The notes: generated by a model not told the origin, from the letters alone. A stretch of DNA of 64,000 bases from Sinanaerobacter chloroacetimidivorans (GCF_018128545.1 NZ_JAGSND010000014.1:51510-115509), one strand, 5' to 3'; positions 9,007 through 18,327 are shown, counted from the stretch's first letter. Translations and numbers: made by a program.

Positions 9007-10170
9007 ATGAGAAAGCGAACAAGCTGGCTGTTAATCCTTTTTATGACAATGACCTTCGCTGCCGGAGGGCAGTGGCTCCAAAATCCCTATACTTATGGGA
9101 TGAGTGCTGCTGATTTCACCGATGTGAAGACCTCGTACTGGGGTTATCCGTACATAGATTTTTCTGCCAATAAAGGAATTATCAATGGTTATCTGACTCC
9201 AAAGGGAACCTATCAATTTCTTCCTGAAACTCAAGTAACAAGAGAAGAGGCCATGTCCATGCTGTATCGCGCCCTGGCGGCAGCCGGGAAGCTGGAAAGC
9301 CAGGAGGATTTTTCTGCCGATTATCAACAGCTTTTCACTGCTCACAAAATTGCCGGCTGGGCTCAAAAATATGTAGCTTATGGGTTAAAATATAATTTGG
9401 TTACGGAGGCAGAGCTTTTGGACTTTACCGACGATGAAAGCGGTTATGGAAAATTAGCTCCGAGAGAACAGGCAGCTGTTTGGACCGGCAAGGCTATGAA
9501 AAAAAGCCTAGCTCCGGCCTATTCCCTTATCTATTCGGATAAAGATGATATTTCATCAGGTGCTTTGCCTTATATAGATCTTTTGTATCGCCAGGGAATT
9601 ATGCAAGGGGATGATACAAAAATGTTCCATCCTGCCAATGGCATTAAGCGTGCAGAATTCGCAGCCATTGCCAACCGTGTATTTGAAGCTGCAAAAACGG
9701 ATGACTATCAGGTGGAAAAGGAAGTTCAATCTTATCGCGGGACTATCGTATCCGTGGATTCCATAAATAATTTAATTATGATGACACAATCAGACGGAAC
9801 TGCAAGAGTGATTCAAATAAATGCCAAAACACAGATTGTAATTGATGGAAAGTTGAATTATAATGGTCTAAAAGGAATGAAAACCGGAGTTTCTTCTGTG
9901 GTGGCATGGGGCGCATTTCTTGATCAAAGCGCAGGCCAGTCTGCAAATGCGTTGCAGCTTCATGTTATAACAAAAACCGAATCACGAGTAGGACTCATCA
10001 CTGCCATTGAAAAGGTAAACGGTACCACCTCGGTACTAACCGTCAAGAATGCGGACGGAGACGAAATTCACTATGTTGTGGATCGAAATAGTCAGATTCT
10101 GAATACACCGGTAAAAGGCAAAGAAGTAACCTTTATTTGTGATGGTGTGAAAATTCTTGAAATCAAGTAA
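9007..10170 (+). CDS. S-layer homology domain surface protein
   Basis: Exported protein of 387 residues with a signal peptide (MRKRTSWLLILFMTMTFAAG). At least three SLH motifs follow: FTDVKTSYWGYPYIDFSANK, VAYGLKYNLV with a TREEAMSMLYRAL block, and a third with PYIDLLYRQGIMQG and IKRAEFAAIANRVFE. SLH motifs bind pyruvylated secondary wall polymers, so the protein is probably held non-covalently on the cell wall. The C-terminal third (~residues 240-387) is a beta-rich region of unknown role. It lies next to two LCP genes that attach wall polymers. Confidence 0.88.
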   Translation: MRKRTSWLLILFMTMTFAAGGQWLQNPYTYGMSAADFTDVKTSYWGYPYIDFSANKGIINGYLTPKGTYQFLPETQVTREEAMSMLYRALAAAGKLESQEDFSADYQQLFTAHKIAGWAQKYVAYGLKYNLVTEAELLDFTDDESGYGKLAPREQAAVWTGKAMKKSLAPAYSLIYSDKDDISSGALPYIDLLYRQGIMQGDDTKMFHPANGIKRAEFAAIANRVFEAAKTDDYQVEKEVQSYRGTIVSVDSINNLIMMTQSDGTARVIQINAKTQIVIDGKLNYNGLKGMKTGVSSVVAWGAFLDQSAGQSANALQLHVITKTESRVGLITAIEKVNGTTSVLTVKNADGDEIHYVVDRNSQILNTPVKGKEVTFICDGVKILEIK

Positions 10171-10305
10171 AACATAATTCGATTCGTAATCGAGTCCGCC
10201 TTCCTACCTAATTTGCCTGGAAATACATAACAAAAATGAAAATACTATGAGGAAAATAAAAATGAAGAATTTAATGCTATCCGGATATACCAATAGGGAG
10301 GGAAT

Positions 10306-11865
10306 ATGGAGATAGAGGTTTTAAAAAACAAAAAAGTATCGGAACTGCGTGAAATTGCAAAGACCTTTCAGCTGGAAGGCTTTGATAAAATGAAAAAAGC
10401 AGAACTGATCGAGGCACTGACAAGGTCTGGTCCGACAGTACCTCAGGGCGAAATGCTTTCCGAGAACAAAACTGGTACGGAATATAAGGAAGCTGTCCCT
10501 GCGGAAAAGGCAACTAAAGAGAGAGAGAGCAGACCAGAAAAAACGAAGAAGTTCGAAAAAGAAAAGAAAGAAGCAACAGATATAAAAGAAACTAGAGAAG
10601 TAAGAGAAGCAGAGACTGTTAAAAAAGAAGTAAAAGAAGCAGAGACTGTTAAAAAAGAAGTGAAAGAAGCAGAGACTGTTAAAGAAGAAGCTGCCGAAAA
10701 AGAATCTCCCTCTGCACAGGAGAAAAAGATTCAAGGTCCGCGGGAGGACCGGCCTGAGGTAGAAGGTATTCTGGAAATTGCAGAAGGCGGTTTCGGATTT
10801 CTAAGATTCCATAATTTCCTTACCAGTGATAAGGATATCTATGTTTCACCATCTCAAATCAGAAGATTCAATTTAAAAACAGGGGATAAAATTAAAGGAA
10901 TTACAAGAAGACCAAATGAAGGGGAAAAATTTGGTGCTTTGTTGTATGTAAATACAGTAAACGGAGACGAACCGGGAGTCGCCATCAGAAGACCGGATTT
11001 CGACGATTTGACGCCGATTTTTCCTAATCAGCGTATCTCATTGGAAAGCGGAGCAACAGAGCTTTCCATGCGGTTGATCGATATCGTGGCGCCAATCGGA
11101 AAAGGTCAAAGGGGACTGATTGTTGCACCACCGAAGGCAGGTAAAACCGTGCTGCTGAAGAAAGTGGCCAACAGTATCGAAAAGATCTATCCGGAAATTG
11201 AAATGATCGTACTGCTTGTGGATGAAAGACCGGAGGAAGTCACGGATATGCAGCGATCCATCGGCGGAGAGGTTATATACTCTACCTTTGATGAGCTGCC
11301 GCAGAATCATGTAAAGGTTGCGGAGATGGTTCTGGCAAGGGCACAGCGTCTTGTGGAACACGGCAAGGATGTGGTAATCCTGCTTGACAGCATCACCAGG
11401 CTGGCCAGAGCCTATAATCTGGTGATTCCACCTACCGGAAGAACCCTGTCCGGCGGACTTGATCCCGGAGCTTTGCATAAACCGAAGAAATTCTTTGGAG
11501 CCGCAAGAAAGATGGAAGAAGGTGGCAGTATTACGATTCTTGCCACGGCATTGGTAGAGACAGGCAGCCGTATGGACGATGTCATCTTTGAGGAGTTCAA
11601 GGGAACAGGAAATATGGAGCTGCATTTGGATCGCAAATTGTCGGAAAAACGTATCTTCCCTGCTATCAATCTCAATAAATCAGGAACAAGAAGAGAAGAT
11701 CTGCTGATGAGTCAGGACGAGCTGGAAGCCATATGGACCATGCGAAGAGCTATGGCCAATATCGGGACCCAGGAGGTTACGGAAAACATTATTGATCAGC
11801 TGGCTCATACGAAGAACAATGCGGACTTCATTCAAATCATTAAAAAAACAAAGCTGGAAAGTTAA
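10306..11865 (+). CDS. rho: transcription termination factor Rho
   Basis: Hexameric RNA helicase that ends transcription. Domains in order: Rho-N helical domain (1-45); a highly charged Lys/Glu insertion (~48-145) that includes three copies of a 10-residue [10 protein letters not shown] unit; the cold-shock-like RNA-binding domain ([15 protein letters not shown] onward); and the ATPase with P-loop APPKAGKT near residue 275 and the Walker B/Q-loop blocks. The length of 519 aa exceeds the ~420 of E. coli Rho because of the insertion, which is common in some Clostridia and Actinobacteria. AGGGAGGG precedes the ATG. The 3' end is duplicated downstream. Confidence 0.96.
   Translation: MEIEVLKNKKVSELREIAKTFQLEGFDKMKKAELIEALTRSGPTVPQGEMLSENKTGTEYKEAVPAEKATKERESRPEKTKKFEKEKKEATDIKETREVREAETVKKEVKEAETVKKEVKEAETVKEEAAEKESPSAQEKKIQGPREDRPEVEGILEIAEGGFGFLRFHNFLTSDKDIYVSPSQIRRFNLKTGDKIKGITRRPNEGEKFGALLYVNTVNGDEPGVAIRRPDFDDLTPIFPNQRISLESGATELSMRLIDIVAPIGKGQRGLIVAPPKAGKTVLLKKVANSIEKIYPEIEMIVLLVDERPEEVTDMQRSIGGEVIYSTFDELPQNHVKVAEMVLARAQRLVEHGKDVVILLDSITRLARAYNLVIPPTGRTLSGGLDPGALHKPKKFFGAARKMEEGGSITILATALVETGSRMDDVIFEEFKGTGNMELHLDRKLSEKRIFPAINLNKSGTRREDLLMSQDELEAIWTMRRAMANIGTQEVTENIIDQLAHTKNNADFIQIIKKTKLES
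10594..10683 (+). repeat. 30-bp coding tandem repeat in rho
   Basis: Three in-frame copies of a 30-base unit encode [14 protein letters not shown] decapeptides in the charged linker of Rho. Copies are nearly identical at the DNA level, which suggests recent expansion by slippage. Copy number may vary between strains. Confidence 0.75.
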
Positions 11866-11943
11866 ATAAAATAATCAGAAAAAGACACAGCTGTAAAATT
11901 GAAGGTAATAATCATAAAAGACAAAGCTGGAAAGTTGAATAAA
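11833..11943 (+). repeat. three degenerate copies of the rho 3' end
   Basis: The segment encoding the last residues of Rho plus its stop (11833-11870) is followed by two diverged copies of ~37 bases (11871-11907 and 11908-11943). ACAAAGCTGGAAAGTT at 11848 recurs at 11921. The third copy runs up to the start of the DUF1385 gene. The divergence shows this is not a recent assembly artefact. Confidence 0.65.
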
Positions 11944-11945
11944 CA

Positions 11946-12983
11946 ATGGATTTTAAGAAAATTTTTATAAAAAATGCCTGTCCGACTAAAGTTGGAGGAC
12001 AGGCCGTGCTGGAAGGCATCATGATGAAAGGCGAAGACCGTACTGCAGTGGTGATAAGAAAGCCAAACGGGAAGCTTCACATCAAAACAGAGATGTTGAA
12101 AAAGCCGGGAAAACTGCGGAAAATTCCGATACTGCGGGGCGTGTTCGTCTTTGTGGATGCTCTGGTTACAGGAACCAGAACACTGCTTTATTCTGCCGAG
12201 GTACTGGAGGACAGCGAAGGGGGAGAAGCCTTTGAAAAGGATAAACTGACCCTCTGGCTTGAAAAAAAATACGGAGAAAAAGGCGCTTTAAATGCTATGC
12301 TTTACGTGTCCGTTTTTCTCGCCATCCTGTTTACGGTAGGGATCTTCATTATAGGCCCTACGGCAGTGGTCAGCGTAATGAAATATGTGACACAAAATGA
12401 AGTCGCGCTGAATCTAATCGAAGGAATTTTTCGTATTCTCGTTTTTGTATTATATATTTTACTTATTTCAAAGATGAAAGATATACAGACGGTATTCCAG
12501 TTTCATGGAGCGGAGCACAAATGCATCCATTGCTATGAAAATGGCCTGCCTTTGACGCCTGAGAACTGCAAGCCTTTTAAAACACTGCATCCCAGATGCG
12601 GAACCAGCTTTCTCATGTTTGTCATGGTAATCAGTCTGCTGCTGTTTTCCCTGCTGGGATGGCCAAACCTTTTTTGGCGCATAGCATCCAGATTGCTGCT
12701 GATTCCTGTCATTGCGGGGCTTTCCTATGAGCTTCTTCGATGGGCAGGGCGTAGTGATTCCGTTATTGTAAAATTTCTCAGCGTTCCGGGACTTCTGCTT
12801 CAGAAGCTTACGACAAAGGAGCCCGAAGAAAGACAGCTGGAGGTAGCTATTGCTGCAATGAAAGCAGTACTGGTCTCGCCGGAGACCCCCACCTATGAGG
12901 GTGAATGCGACAGAGAAGGCAATCTAGTGCCAACGGTGCCAAAAGAAGCGGAATCAGATGAATTGGAGCAAGAACAGGAGTAA
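11946..12983 (+). CDS. DUF1385 family membrane protein (YqhQ-like)
   Basis: Conserved Firmicute membrane protein of unknown biochemical role, usually encoded next to prmC and prfA as here. The N-terminus has the family block GGQAVLEGIMMKGED. Two to four membrane segments lie in the middle (~residues 115-165 and 215-255). Between them is a His/Cys-rich stretch HGAEHKCIHCYENG...HPRCGTSF that looks like a metal site. The C-terminus is acidic. Length of 345 aa is normal to slightly long. It starts 80 bases after rho and is 8 bases before prmC, so the three genes are likely co-transcribed. Confidence 0.88.
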   Translation: MDFKKIFIKNACPTKVGGQAVLEGIMMKGEDRTAVVIRKPNGKLHIKTEMLKKPGKLRKIPILRGVFVFVDALVTGTRTLLYSAEVLEDSEGGEAFEKDKLTLWLEKKYGEKGALNAMLYVSVFLAILFTVGIFIIGPTAVVSVMKYVTQNEVALNLIEGIFRILVFVLYILLISKMKDIQTVFQFHGAEHKCIHCYENGLPLTPENCKPFKTLHPRCGTSFLMFVMVISLLLFSLLGWPNLFWRIASRLLLIPVIAGLSYELLRWAGRSDSVIVKFLSVPGLLLQKLTTKEPEERQLEVAIAAMKAVLVSPETPTYEGECDREGNLVPTVPKEAESDELEQEQE

Positions 12984-12990
12984 ACCATAG

Positions 12991-13884
12991 ATGAGTCTAA
13001 TCATAAAAGAACTGTTACAAATTGGAGAATCTGCCCTTCAAAAAGCCGGATGTATGGACCCTAAAATCGATGCGGAGATTCTTTTGTGCCATATGCTTGC
13101 TTTCAATAAGACCCAGCTTTTTATCAAATCGCCTACCCTTCTGGATGAAAAATCATGCGAGGAATACTTTAAGCTGATCGATATCAGGGCCGGCGGTATG
13201 CCCGTACAATATATCACCGGGGTTCAGGAGTTTATGGGCATCCCTTTTAAAGTAAATGAAAATGTATTGATTCCAAGACAAGACACGGAGACACTCGTGG
13301 AAGACGTGATTGCCATGCTGCAAAAAGGCTTAAAAAATGTAAAAAAACCATCCGGGGGTTTTCAGGTTCTGGATCTGTGCTGCGGCAGCGGCGCTATCGG
13401 TGTAAGCCTCTGCAAGCATGTAAACAACGTTAAGGTAACCGCTGCGGATATCAGTAAAAAGGCTTTGGAAGTTGCAAAAGAAAACGCACAGCGAGCGGGC
13501 GTGGAAAAGCGGATCCGCTTTGCTGAGAGCGATTTGTTCGGATCTTTAAGAAAAGGACTGGGCGGATCGAAATTCCACCTTATCGTCTCCAATCCCCCCT
13601 ATATTGAGAGCTCGGTAATCCCAACCCTGCAGAGGGAAGTGGCTTTGCATGAACCAATGCTGGCTCTGGATGGCGGAGAGGATGGTCTGGATTTTTACAG
13701 ACGTATTTTTACGGACGCACCTTCGTACCTGAAAAAGAACGGTATGCTTTTTCTTGAAATGGGGCATAATCAGGCAGCGGCTTTGACTGCACTGGCCTCG
13801 GAAACAGGAAAATTCGAAGACATTCGTATCATCAAGGATTTGGCCGGATTGGACAGGGTATTTGAATGCAGGCTGGCAAATTAG
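12991..13884 (+). CDS. prmC: release factor glutamine methyltransferase
   Basis: Methylates the glutamine of the GGQ motif in peptide-chain release factors using SAM. The N-terminal helical domain is followed by a class I methyltransferase core with VLDLCCGSGAIG near residue 127 and the defining NPPY motif near residue 205. The length of 297 aa is typical. Its substrate RF1 is encoded at 27237. In related genomes the two genes are usually adjacent, but here about 13 kb of other genes lies between them. Confidence 0.95.
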   Translation: MSLIIKELLQIGESALQKAGCMDPKIDAEILLCHMLAFNKTQLFIKSPTLLDEKSCEEYFKLIDIRAGGMPVQYITGVQEFMGIPFKVNENVLIPRQDTETLVEDVIAMLQKGLKNVKKPSGGFQVLDLCCGSGAIGVSLCKHVNNVKVTAADISKKALEVAKENAQRAGVEKRIRFAESDLFGSLRKGLGGSKFHLIVSNPPYIESSVIPTLQREVALHEPMLALDGGEDGLDFYRRIFTDAPSYLKKNGMLFLEMGHNQAAALTALASETGKFEDIRIIKDLAGLDRVFECRLAN

Positions 13885-13920
13885 TTCTGCGATAAATTGT
13901 CAGACAATTTTAAATATTCC

Positions 13921-13949
13921 TTGACAGGCAGGCTGGAAAAGTGCATAAT
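13921..13949 (+). promoter_or_regulatory. strong sigma-A promoter of the dehydratase cluster
   Basis: A perfect TTGACA at 13921-13926, 17 bases, then CATAAT at 13944-13949. Transcription would start near 13956, leaving a leader of about 240 bases before the first large-subunit gene at 14199. Confidence 0.65.
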
Positions 13950-13955
13950 TAGGTA

Positions 13956-14198
13956 AAACAAAATATTGGCAGATGGATATAGGCTAAGTAAGCAGATAGA
14001 AGTAAGCCGCAAATGAAAGTAAAAAACGTTGAAAGACGCTGCAGCTGCAGGACATGAAAAAGGGTCAGGCACACAGCACAAATCGACAGTTTTTAGCTGA
14101 TCATTTGTGGTTTTTTTATTATGTAGCAAATATCGCTTTCTGCGATATTGACGGAATATCAAAGAGAGCTTTGCTTAACTTTATAAAAGGAGGTCACG
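13956..14198 (+). promoter_or_regulatory. structured leader with internal terminator-like hairpin
   Basis: Between the promoter and the first dehydratase gene lie a hairpin followed by seven T residues (CACAAAT 14077-14083 with ATTTGTG 14103-14109, T-run 14111-14117) and a perfect 8-bp hairpin, AATATCGC 14129-14136 with GCGATATT 14142-14149. The first could end the prmC transcript or act as an attenuator. A GGGTCAGGCAC motif at 14062 resembles REP-type cores. I looked for the conserved B12-riboswitch box and did not see it. Confidence 0.45.
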
Positions 14199-15863
14199 AT
14201 GAAAAGGTCAAAGCGGTTTGAAAAACTGGAAAAGATGCCAATTAATCAGGATGGTTTTTCCTATGAATGGGAAGAGGTAGGTCTCATTACCATGGAATCT
14301 CCCAATGATCCGAAACCGAGTATCCGCATTGAAAACGGACGGATTATGGAGATGGATGGCAAGGAAAGAAAAGATTTTGACTCTTTGGACAGATTTATTG
14401 CGGACTACGGAATTAACGTACAGGACGCAGATATGTCTATGGCTATTGATTCTTTGGAAATCGCAAGAATGCTGGTGGATATTCATGTCTCCCGGCAGGA
14501 AATCGTAAAAATCTGCGGAGGATGTACTCCTGCAAAGCTGGTAGAGGTTATCAACCATCTCAATGTGGTGGAAATGATGATGGCGCAGATGAAGATGCGA
14601 GCCAGAAAAAACCCGGCTAATCAGGCACATGCCACCAACCTGGATGACAATCCGGTGCTGATTGCCGCCGATGCCGCCGAGGAAGCCCTAAGGGGTTTTG
14701 CCGAGGTGGAAACCACCTGTGCTCTCGCCCGTTACGCACCCTTTAATGCCATTGCACTAATGCTGGGAGCGCAAACCGGAAGAGCCGGAGTCCTGAATCA
14801 ATGCTCCATGGAAGAGGCCACAGAGCTGGAACTGGGAATGCGAGGTTTCACTTCTTATGCGGAGACCCTCTCCGTTTATGGGACGGAAACAGTCCTGATC
14901 GATGGCGGAGATACGGCTTATTCCAAGGCATTTTTAGCATCAGCCTACGCTTCCAGAGGGATCAAGATCCGCTTCACCTCCGGCACCGGTTCTGAAGTGC
15001 TGATGGGAAACGCCGAGCAAAAGAGCATGCTTTATCTGGAGGTAAGATGTTTGTATCTGACAAAAGCCTGCGGCGTTCAGGGAATCCAAAACGGCTCTAT
15101 CAATGCTATTCCCCTTGTTGCAGCCCTTCCAAACGGTTTCCGGGCCATTGCTGCGGAAAACCTTATTGCATCTATGCTGAACATAGAAGTGGCAGCCGGA
15201 AACGACACTGCCTTTACTCATTCCGATTTCCGCCGCGGAGTGAAGCTAGCCATGCAGTTTATGCCGGGCACCGATTATATTACATCAGGCTATGGAGGAA
15301 TTCCCAATCTGGACAATGTATTTGCCGGCTCCAATGAGGACTGTGATGACTACGATGACTGGTACGTCCTTCAGAGAGACATGAAAGTGGATGGAGGAAT
15401 CAAACCCATCAAAGAAGAGGAAGCAATTGCTGTAAGAAACAAGGCGGCCAGAGTCTGCCAGACAGTATTCCAATGCCTGGGGCTGCCGGAGATCACAGAT
15501 GAAGAGGTGGAAGCTGCAACCTATGCCTATTGCTATCAGGATATGCCCCCGAGAAATAAGGCTGAGGATATGAAAGCAGCCACAGACATGATGGAAAGAG
15601 GAATCACAGGGTTCGATATCGTAAAGGGACTTTATGAAAACGGCTTTGAAGACATTGCGGAAAGAGTGATGAAAATGCTGAAGCAGCGCGTAATCGGCGA
15701 TTATCTTCATACTTCTTCCGTTCTGGACGATCAGTTCCGGGTCATGAGCGCTATCAACAATCAAAATGACTATATGGGTCCCGGAACAGGCTACCGGGTA
15801 AGCGACGAACGCTGGGCTGAGCTGAAGGAAAAATTCAATGCTCTGAAGCCCCAGGATGTATAA
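14199..15863 (+). CDS. B12-dependent diol/glycerol dehydratase-like large subunit 1
   Basis: Catalytic alpha subunit of an adenosylcobalamin dehydratase, 554 aa, collinear with Klebsiella PduC with an offset of +1 residue. Conserved catalytic-site residues (Klebsiella numbering) are Q141, H143, E170, E221, Q296, D335 and S362, found here as Q142, H144, E171, E222, Q297, D336 and S363. Two substrate-contact positions differ: S301 is Asn (N302 in QNGSIN) and Q336 is Thr (T337 in GNDTAF). The enzyme core is therefore intact, but the substrate is probably not plain glycerol or 1,2-propanediol. It heads the cluster behind the 13921 promoter with an excellent AAGGAGGT ribosome site. The substrate is unknown. 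Confidence 0.9.
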   Translation: MKRSKRFEKLEKMPINQDGFSYEWEEVGLITMESPNDPKPSIRIENGRIMEMDGKERKDFDSLDRFIADYGINVQDADMSMAIDSLEIARMLVDIHVSRQEIVKICGGCTPAKLVEVINHLNVVEMMMAQMKMRARKNPANQAHATNLDDNPVLIAADAAEEALRGFAEVETTCALARYAPFNAIALMLGAQTGRAGVLNQCSMEEATELELGMRGFTSYAETLSVYGTETVLIDGGDTAYSKAFLASAYASRGIKIRFTSGTGSEVLMGNAEQKSMLYLEVRCLYLTKACGVQGIQNGSINAIPLVAALPNGFRAIAAENLIASMLNIEVAAGNDTAFTHSDFRRGVKLAMQFMPGTDYITSGYGGIPNLDNVFAGSNEDCDDYDDWYVLQRDMKVDGGIKPIKEEEAIAVRNKAARVCQTVFQCLGLPEITDEEVEAATYAYCYQDMPPRNKAEDMKAATDMMERGITGFDIVKGLYENGFEDIAERVMKMLKQRVIGDYLHTSSVLDDQFRVMSAINNQNDYMGPGTGYRVSDERWAELKEKFNALKPQDV

Positions 15864-15879
15864 GAAGGAGGGAAGAGGC

Positions 15880-16443
15880 ATGACGGACGAAAAAGATATC
15901 AAGATCCAAGTCAATGAACTTGGTACGGCCCAGGCCGGAACCAGCGCTGATGAAGTTGTCATTGCAGTTTCACCGGCCTTTGGAACCAGAATTAAAAAGA
16001 GCATCATAGACATCGGATTGGACAAAATTCTGAAAGAACTATGTGCCGGTATCGAAGAGGAAGGGATGAAATACCGGTTTGTTAAGGTGTACCATTCTAC
16101 GGATCTGGCCATAATTGCCAGCCAGGGTTCCAGGCTTTCAGGCTCGGGAATCTGTGTAGGATTGCAGTCCCGAGGAACCATCGTCATTCATCAGCGAGAT
16201 CTGGTTCCCCTGGATAATCTGGAATTGTTTCCCCAATCACCTCTCTATGATGAAAAAATTTACCGAAAGATCGGAAAAAATGCCGCAAAGTATGCCAAGG
16301 GAGAAAATCCGGAACCGGTGGAAATCCTGAATGATTATATGGTGCCGTCGAAATATCTGGTGAAATCCACCCTGATGCATTTTAAAGAAGGCGAAATGAT
16401 GGACAAAACAAAGAAGGCCATGAATGTAGATATTATTTTTTAA
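15880..16443 (+). CDS. diol dehydratase-like medium subunit 1
   Basis: Beta subunit, which together with alpha encloses cobalamin. The conserved core runs from DEVVIAVSPAFG through LSGSGICVGLQSRG to IHQRDLVPLDNLELFPQSP and IGKNAAKYAKG. Using ATG 15880 (AAGGAGGG at 15865) gives 187 residues. It begins directly at the catalytic core and lacks the ~40-residue N-terminal extension of Klebsiella/Salmonella PduD that targets the enzyme to microcompartments. This agrees with the absence of shell genes nearby. The longer frame back to 15856 overlaps the previous gene and is unlikely. Confidence 0.9.
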   Translation: MTDEKDIKIQVNELGTAQAGTSADEVVIAVSPAFGTRIKKSIIDIGLDKILKELCAGIEEEGMKYRFVKVYHSTDLAIIASQGSRLSGSGICVGLQSRGTIVIHQRDLVPLDNLELFPQSPLYDEKIYRKIGKNAAKYAKGENPEPVEILNDYMVPSKYLVKSTLMHFKEGEMMDKTKKAMNVDIIF

Positions 16444-16488
16444 TCCTATGGAATCATTCTTTAATTTCATAATAAAGGAGGAAATGAA

Positions 16489-17829
16489 ATGTCAGATAAA
16501 AACGTTACGCTCCATGAAACGGGCGAATTAAAAAAGGTACTGAAACCGATCCATCTTTGGGCTATCGCGGTTGGGCTCGTAATTTCCGGTGACTATTACG
16601 GATTCAGCTATGGCTTCGCAACCGGCGGTCCGGTATCCTTCCTGGTATCCTTCATACCGGTAACCATTATGTACGTTACCTTCTTATTCTGTTATACCGA
16701 GCTGGCAACCAGCATCCCGCATGCAGGGGGGCCTTCTGCCTATGCCAGAAAGGCTATGGGACCTTTCGCAGGCTTCATTACAGGTTTCTCTGTACTGATT
16801 GCTTTCCTGGTATCCCCTTGTGCCGTTGCCATCACCACCGGCGCCCTGGTGAATTACCTGATTCCTTCTATTCCAGCAGTTTGGGCTACGGTTGGTTTCT
16901 TCTGTTTCTTTGTACTGATCAACCTGTTCGGCGTAAAGTCATCTTCCGTGCTGGAGCTGGTGGTTACTCTGGTCTCCCTGGCCGGTCTGGTAATTTACAC
17001 AGCGGTTGCCGCTCCCCACTTTGAAGCATCCAATTTCTTTACGGAACCAGCCTTTACCAACGGATTTGCAGGCGTTGCCGGCGCTATGACCTACGCCATG
17101 TGGTTCTACTTTGCTATAGATGGGGCAGCCATGCAGGCGGAAGAAATGGAAAACCCAAGAAAGGATATTCCGAAGGGATATATTCCGGCTATCATTACCC
17201 TGTTCATCACTTCTCTGATTGCGATCTTCCTGCCGGCCGGTATTGCCGACTATAAGGAAGTGGCTCTGTACGACTATCCTTTAGCTAAGTCTCTGGAGCT
17301 GGCTCTTGGTGCCGGAAGTGCCTGGCCTAAGGTCATTGCGGTTGTTGCGCTGTTCTCCATGGTAGCTTCCTTCTCCGCCATCGTACTGGCTTTCTCAAGA
17401 CAATCCTTTGCTATGGGAAGAACGGGTTACCTGCCCCCTGCCTTCGCAAGGCTGAACAGCAAGGGGTGTCCAACCGTAGGCTTGCTGGTTCCTGCCGCCT
17501 TTGCCCTGGCGCTGGCTATGACGGGTCAGACTGCCGTAATGGTTACGATCTCCGTATTTGCAGCCCTGATTATGTACACCATCGTCATCATCACCACATT
17601 TGTCCTGAGAAAGAACGAACCGGATATGGACCGGCCTTTCAAGGTAACCTACCCAATCGTTCCGGTAGTGGCTCTGATTACGGTAATCCTTTTATTTGTT
17701 TGTGTATTGGTTTATAATATTTCCGTACTAAAGTGGGTTTTGGCAGTCTATGCGGTGGCCATCGTGTATTACATGCTGTATGGCAAGAAGTACCTGCGCC
17801 CGATAGAAGAAGAATTCAATTTAGATTAA
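16489..17829 (+). CDS. APC-family permease, ethanolamine-permease (Eat) type
   Basis: Twelve-helix transporter of 446 aa. The N-terminal part LKPIHLWAIAVGLVISGDYY followed by CYTELATSIPHAGGPSAYAR closely follows the ethanolamine permease subfamily of APC transporters as I recall it. It is inserted between the medium and small subunit genes, each with its own good ribosome site, so it almost certainly supplies substrate to the dehydratase. This points to an amino alcohol or other small amine rather than a neutral diol. The substrate assignment is inference. A broader amino-acid permease is the alternative. Confidence 0.85.
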   Translation: MSDKNVTLHETGELKKVLKPIHLWAIAVGLVISGDYYGFSYGFATGGPVSFLVSFIPVTIMYVTFLFCYTELATSIPHAGGPSAYARKAMGPFAGFITGFSVLIAFLVSPCAVAITTGALVNYLIPSIPAVWATVGFFCFFVLINLFGVKSSSVLELVVTLVSLAGLVIYTAVAAPHFEASNFFTEPAFTNGFAGVAGAMTYAMWFYFAIDGAAMQAEEMENPRKDIPKGYIPAIITLFITSLIAIFLPAGIADYKEVALYDYPLAKSLELALGAGSAWPKVIAVVALFSMVASFSAIVLAFSRQSFAMGRTGYLPPAFARLNSKGCPTVGLLVPAAFALALAMTGQTAVMVTISVFAALIMYTIVIITTFVLRKNEPDMDRPFKVTYPIVPVVALITVILLFVCVLVYNISVLKWVLAVYAVAIVYYMLYGKKYLRPIEEEFNLD

Positions 17830-17866
17830 AAATTCCCGTCAGAACCGTATTGGAAGGAGGCCCATT

Positions 17867-18289
17867 ATGACTGAAAAGCTTGATGCATTAAAAGACTATC
17901 CCATCTACGAAAAACGGCCGGAGCTGATTCAAACCCAGACAGGCAAATCGGTAGATGAGATCAATATAGAGAACATATTATCCGGCAAGGTTACACCGGA
18001 TGACTGCCGAATCAGCGCTCAGACTTTGGAATATCAGGCGCAGATAGAAGAGTCGGCAGGGAATCCCCAGATTGCGGCGAACTTCAGAAGAGCTGCGGAA
18101 ATGACCAGAATTCCCGATGAACGGATCATCCAGATCTATAACCGTATGAGACCCCATGTTTCCACAAAGGAAGAATTATTAGCCATAGCCGAGGAGCTGG
18201 AAACAAAGTATGATGCGAAGATCAATGGCGCATTGCTGCGGGAAACCGTTGAAGTCTATGAAGACAGGAAGATGTTCAGAGTAGATTAA
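17867..18289 (+). CDS. diol dehydratase-like small subunit 1
   Basis: Gamma subunit of the (alpha-beta-gamma)2 dehydratase. Family blocks are DYPIYEKRPELI, the region around DDCRISAQTLEYQAQIEESAG, and RPHVSTKEELLAIAEELE near the end. At 140 aa it matches glycerol dehydratase gamma subunits and lacks the ~30-residue N-terminal extension found in microcompartment PduE. A GGAGG site precedes the ATG. It is separated from its alpha and beta partners by the permease gene, which is an uncommon order. Confidence 0.9.
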   Translation: MTEKLDALKDYPIYEKRPELIQTQTGKSVDEINIENILSGKVTPDDCRISAQTLEYQAQIEESAGNPQIAANFRRAAEMTRIPDERIIQIYNRMRPHVSTKEELLAIAEELETKYDAKINGALLRETVEVYEDRKMFRVD

Positions 18290-18327
18290 ACAATGGTGAA
18301 ATAATAGACTTTAAATAACGATTCATC

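Noticed and set aside
13950..14198. Cobalamin riboswitch before the dehydratase cluster
   Set aside because: Expected for a B12 enzyme, but the conserved B12-box and the GCCACTG-type core are not present in this leader.
15285..16187. 300-codon minus-strand frame opposite dehydratase subunits 1
   Set aside because: Antisense shadow of two strongly conserved genes; its sequence has no family features.
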